Shown here piece by piece: positions 32,212 through 32,949 of a stretch of DNA of 32,949 bases. Position numbers and translations under genes: made by a program. Numbering within the stretch: the stretch's first letter is position 1; every line of letters begins with the position of its first letter. The DNA lies in the NCBI GenBank assembly GCA_036821645.1, contig DAISJD010000025.1, positions 1 through 32,949 on the forward strand. The letters run 5' to 3'. The stretch comes from DAISJD01 sp036821645 (lineage in GTDB: Bacteria; Pseudomonadota; Alphaproteobacteria; ATCC43930; CGMCC-115725). The notes under the pieces are model-generated. The model saw nothing but the letters and a program-made list of their open reading frames with translations. It was not told the origin of the DNA and did not search any database.

Positions 32212-32949
32212 TTATTCCGGCGCCGGAACGTGCATGACTAGATAAAAATCAGTATCAGTAAGACTGTCAGGAACAGGCGGCATCTGTTCGACGCTATTCA
32301 CCATGGCCATGACTTGTTTGTCGATCAGCGCACTGCGTGAGCTTCTGGCGAGCCTGGTCCAGACGATCGCACCGTTTTTGCGCAAGCGGACCTCGACCAC
32401 GATATCACCGCTTTCATCGCCGATCACGGATCGCGCAATCAGATTGCGGTGGGTCATGATCAGTTTAAGTATTTTTTTAAGATAGGCGTCATAGGCGGCA
32501 TCGGGCCCATCCTCATCCGCCTGATGGCCGTTTGAACGACTTGGATCGGCGGGGGAAAGCGAGACACGGCTGCCGCCGATCTGGGCGATTTGTGCCGTCG
32601 GTTTCGGTTGCGGGGTCGGTTTGGCGGCTAGGGTCGGTCGTTCCGGCAAGGGCGGTTTCGGTCCTGGCGGCGGCGGGGCGATTTTTCGGCCAAGTGCGAT
32701 CCGATTGGGCGCATCGGGCGGCGGTTCTTGTTGGAGACCTTGGGTTTCGTCTGGGTCATCCACCTTTTTGGGGTCTGCAATCTCGCTTGGTTTTTCCGTC
32801 GGCGGTGCCTCGTCCGGTGGCGGGGCGGCGTCGCCCGCGCGGGGTTGTGCGGCCCCGGTCGCCCGGTCGCGGGTGAGGTTCGCGCGATTATCCAATGCCT
32901 GACGATTGCCGGTCTCGGTGGATGAGAGCAGCCCGGTCGGTGGCGGTGG
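32212..32949 (-). CDS. TonB C-terminal-like protein, 3' part (5' end outside window)
   Basis: The frame is open to the window edge, with a Pro/Thr-rich stretch before the first in-window start (TTG at 32895), so the true start, probably with a membrane helix, is likely beyond 32949. A Pro/Glu/Lys-rich linker (32949 to about 32560) leads to a C-terminal domain of about 95 residues like TonB_C: YDAYLKKILKLIMTHRN, then GDIVVEVRLRKNGAIVWTRLARSS and LIDKQVMAMVNSVEQMPPVP. TonB-like proteins carry proton-motive energy from ExbBD or TolQR to the outer membrane. The usual SSG...LD pattern here reads SSRSALID. The partner genes are not in the window. Confidence 0.8.
   Translation of the reverse strand, partial: PPPPTGLLSSTETGNRQALDNRANLTRDRATGAAQPRAGDAAPPPDEAPPTEKPSEIADPKKVDDPDETQGLQQEPPPDAPNRIALGRKIAPPPPGPKPPLPERPTLAAKPTPQPKPTAQIAQIGGSRVSLSPADPSRSNGHQADEDGPDAAYDAYLKKILKLIMTHRNLIARSVIGDESGDIVVEVRLRKNGAIVWTRLARSSRSALIDKQVMAMVNSVEQMPPVPDSLTDTDFYLVMHVPAPE

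Overview
The window reads as chromosomal DNA of an alphaproteobacterium, most likely of the Rhodospirillales type. The order proS-lolC-lolD-dnaE, followed by rpsB-tsf-pyrH-frr-uppS-cdsA-dxr-rseP-bamA-ompH-lpxD-fabZ-lpxA-lpxI-lpxB, is characteristic of that class. So are LpxI (rather than LpxH), a short ProS without the editing insertion, a DUF1491 gene and a single-PDZ RseP. No phage, insertion sequence, CRISPR array, tRNA or rRNA was seen. The genus is not determinable from the sequence alone.

Layout: (1) 1-2976 is the 3' part of a large envelope/TPR-type protein whose start lies outside the window. (2) 3142-4845 is an acyl-CoA synthetase. (3) 4875-7025 (minus) is an OafA/YrhL-type acyltransferase with an SGNH domain; its membrane half is extremely AT-rich, unlike its surroundings. 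(4) 7026-7594 is a 569-base non-coding stretch with a candidate small RNA (about 7194-7291), phased T-tracts, a TATAAT box and several short repeats upstream of proS. (5) 7595-14402 is proS-lolC-lolD-dnaE. (6) 14659-15462 is rpsB, ending in a strong intrinsic terminator, then a 340-base gap before tsf. (7) 15887-18311 is tsf, pyrH, frr. (8) 18319-29610 is a tightly packed envelope operon for undecaprenyl phosphate, CDP-diacylglycerol, isoprenoid precursor, membrane proteolysis, outer-membrane protein assembly and lipid A synthesis. (9) 29681-32949 holds a DUF1491 gene, an unrecognised 402-residue protein, a transglycosylase-like protein and the 3' part of a TonB-like gene.

How the genes work together: lolCD, bamA, ompH, uppS, cdsA and the lpx set build the outer membrane (lipoproteins, barrels, lipid carrier, lipid A). 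fabZ shares its 3-hydroxyacyl-ACP pool with lpxA and lpxD. dxr feeds uppS. rpsB, tsf, frr and proS serve translation. The OafA-like acyltransferase probably decorates surface glycans. The most promising undescribed item is the roughly 98-nt candidate small RNA upstream of proS: promoter, 5' hairpin, single-stranded CCUCCC motif and U-tailed terminator all line up.
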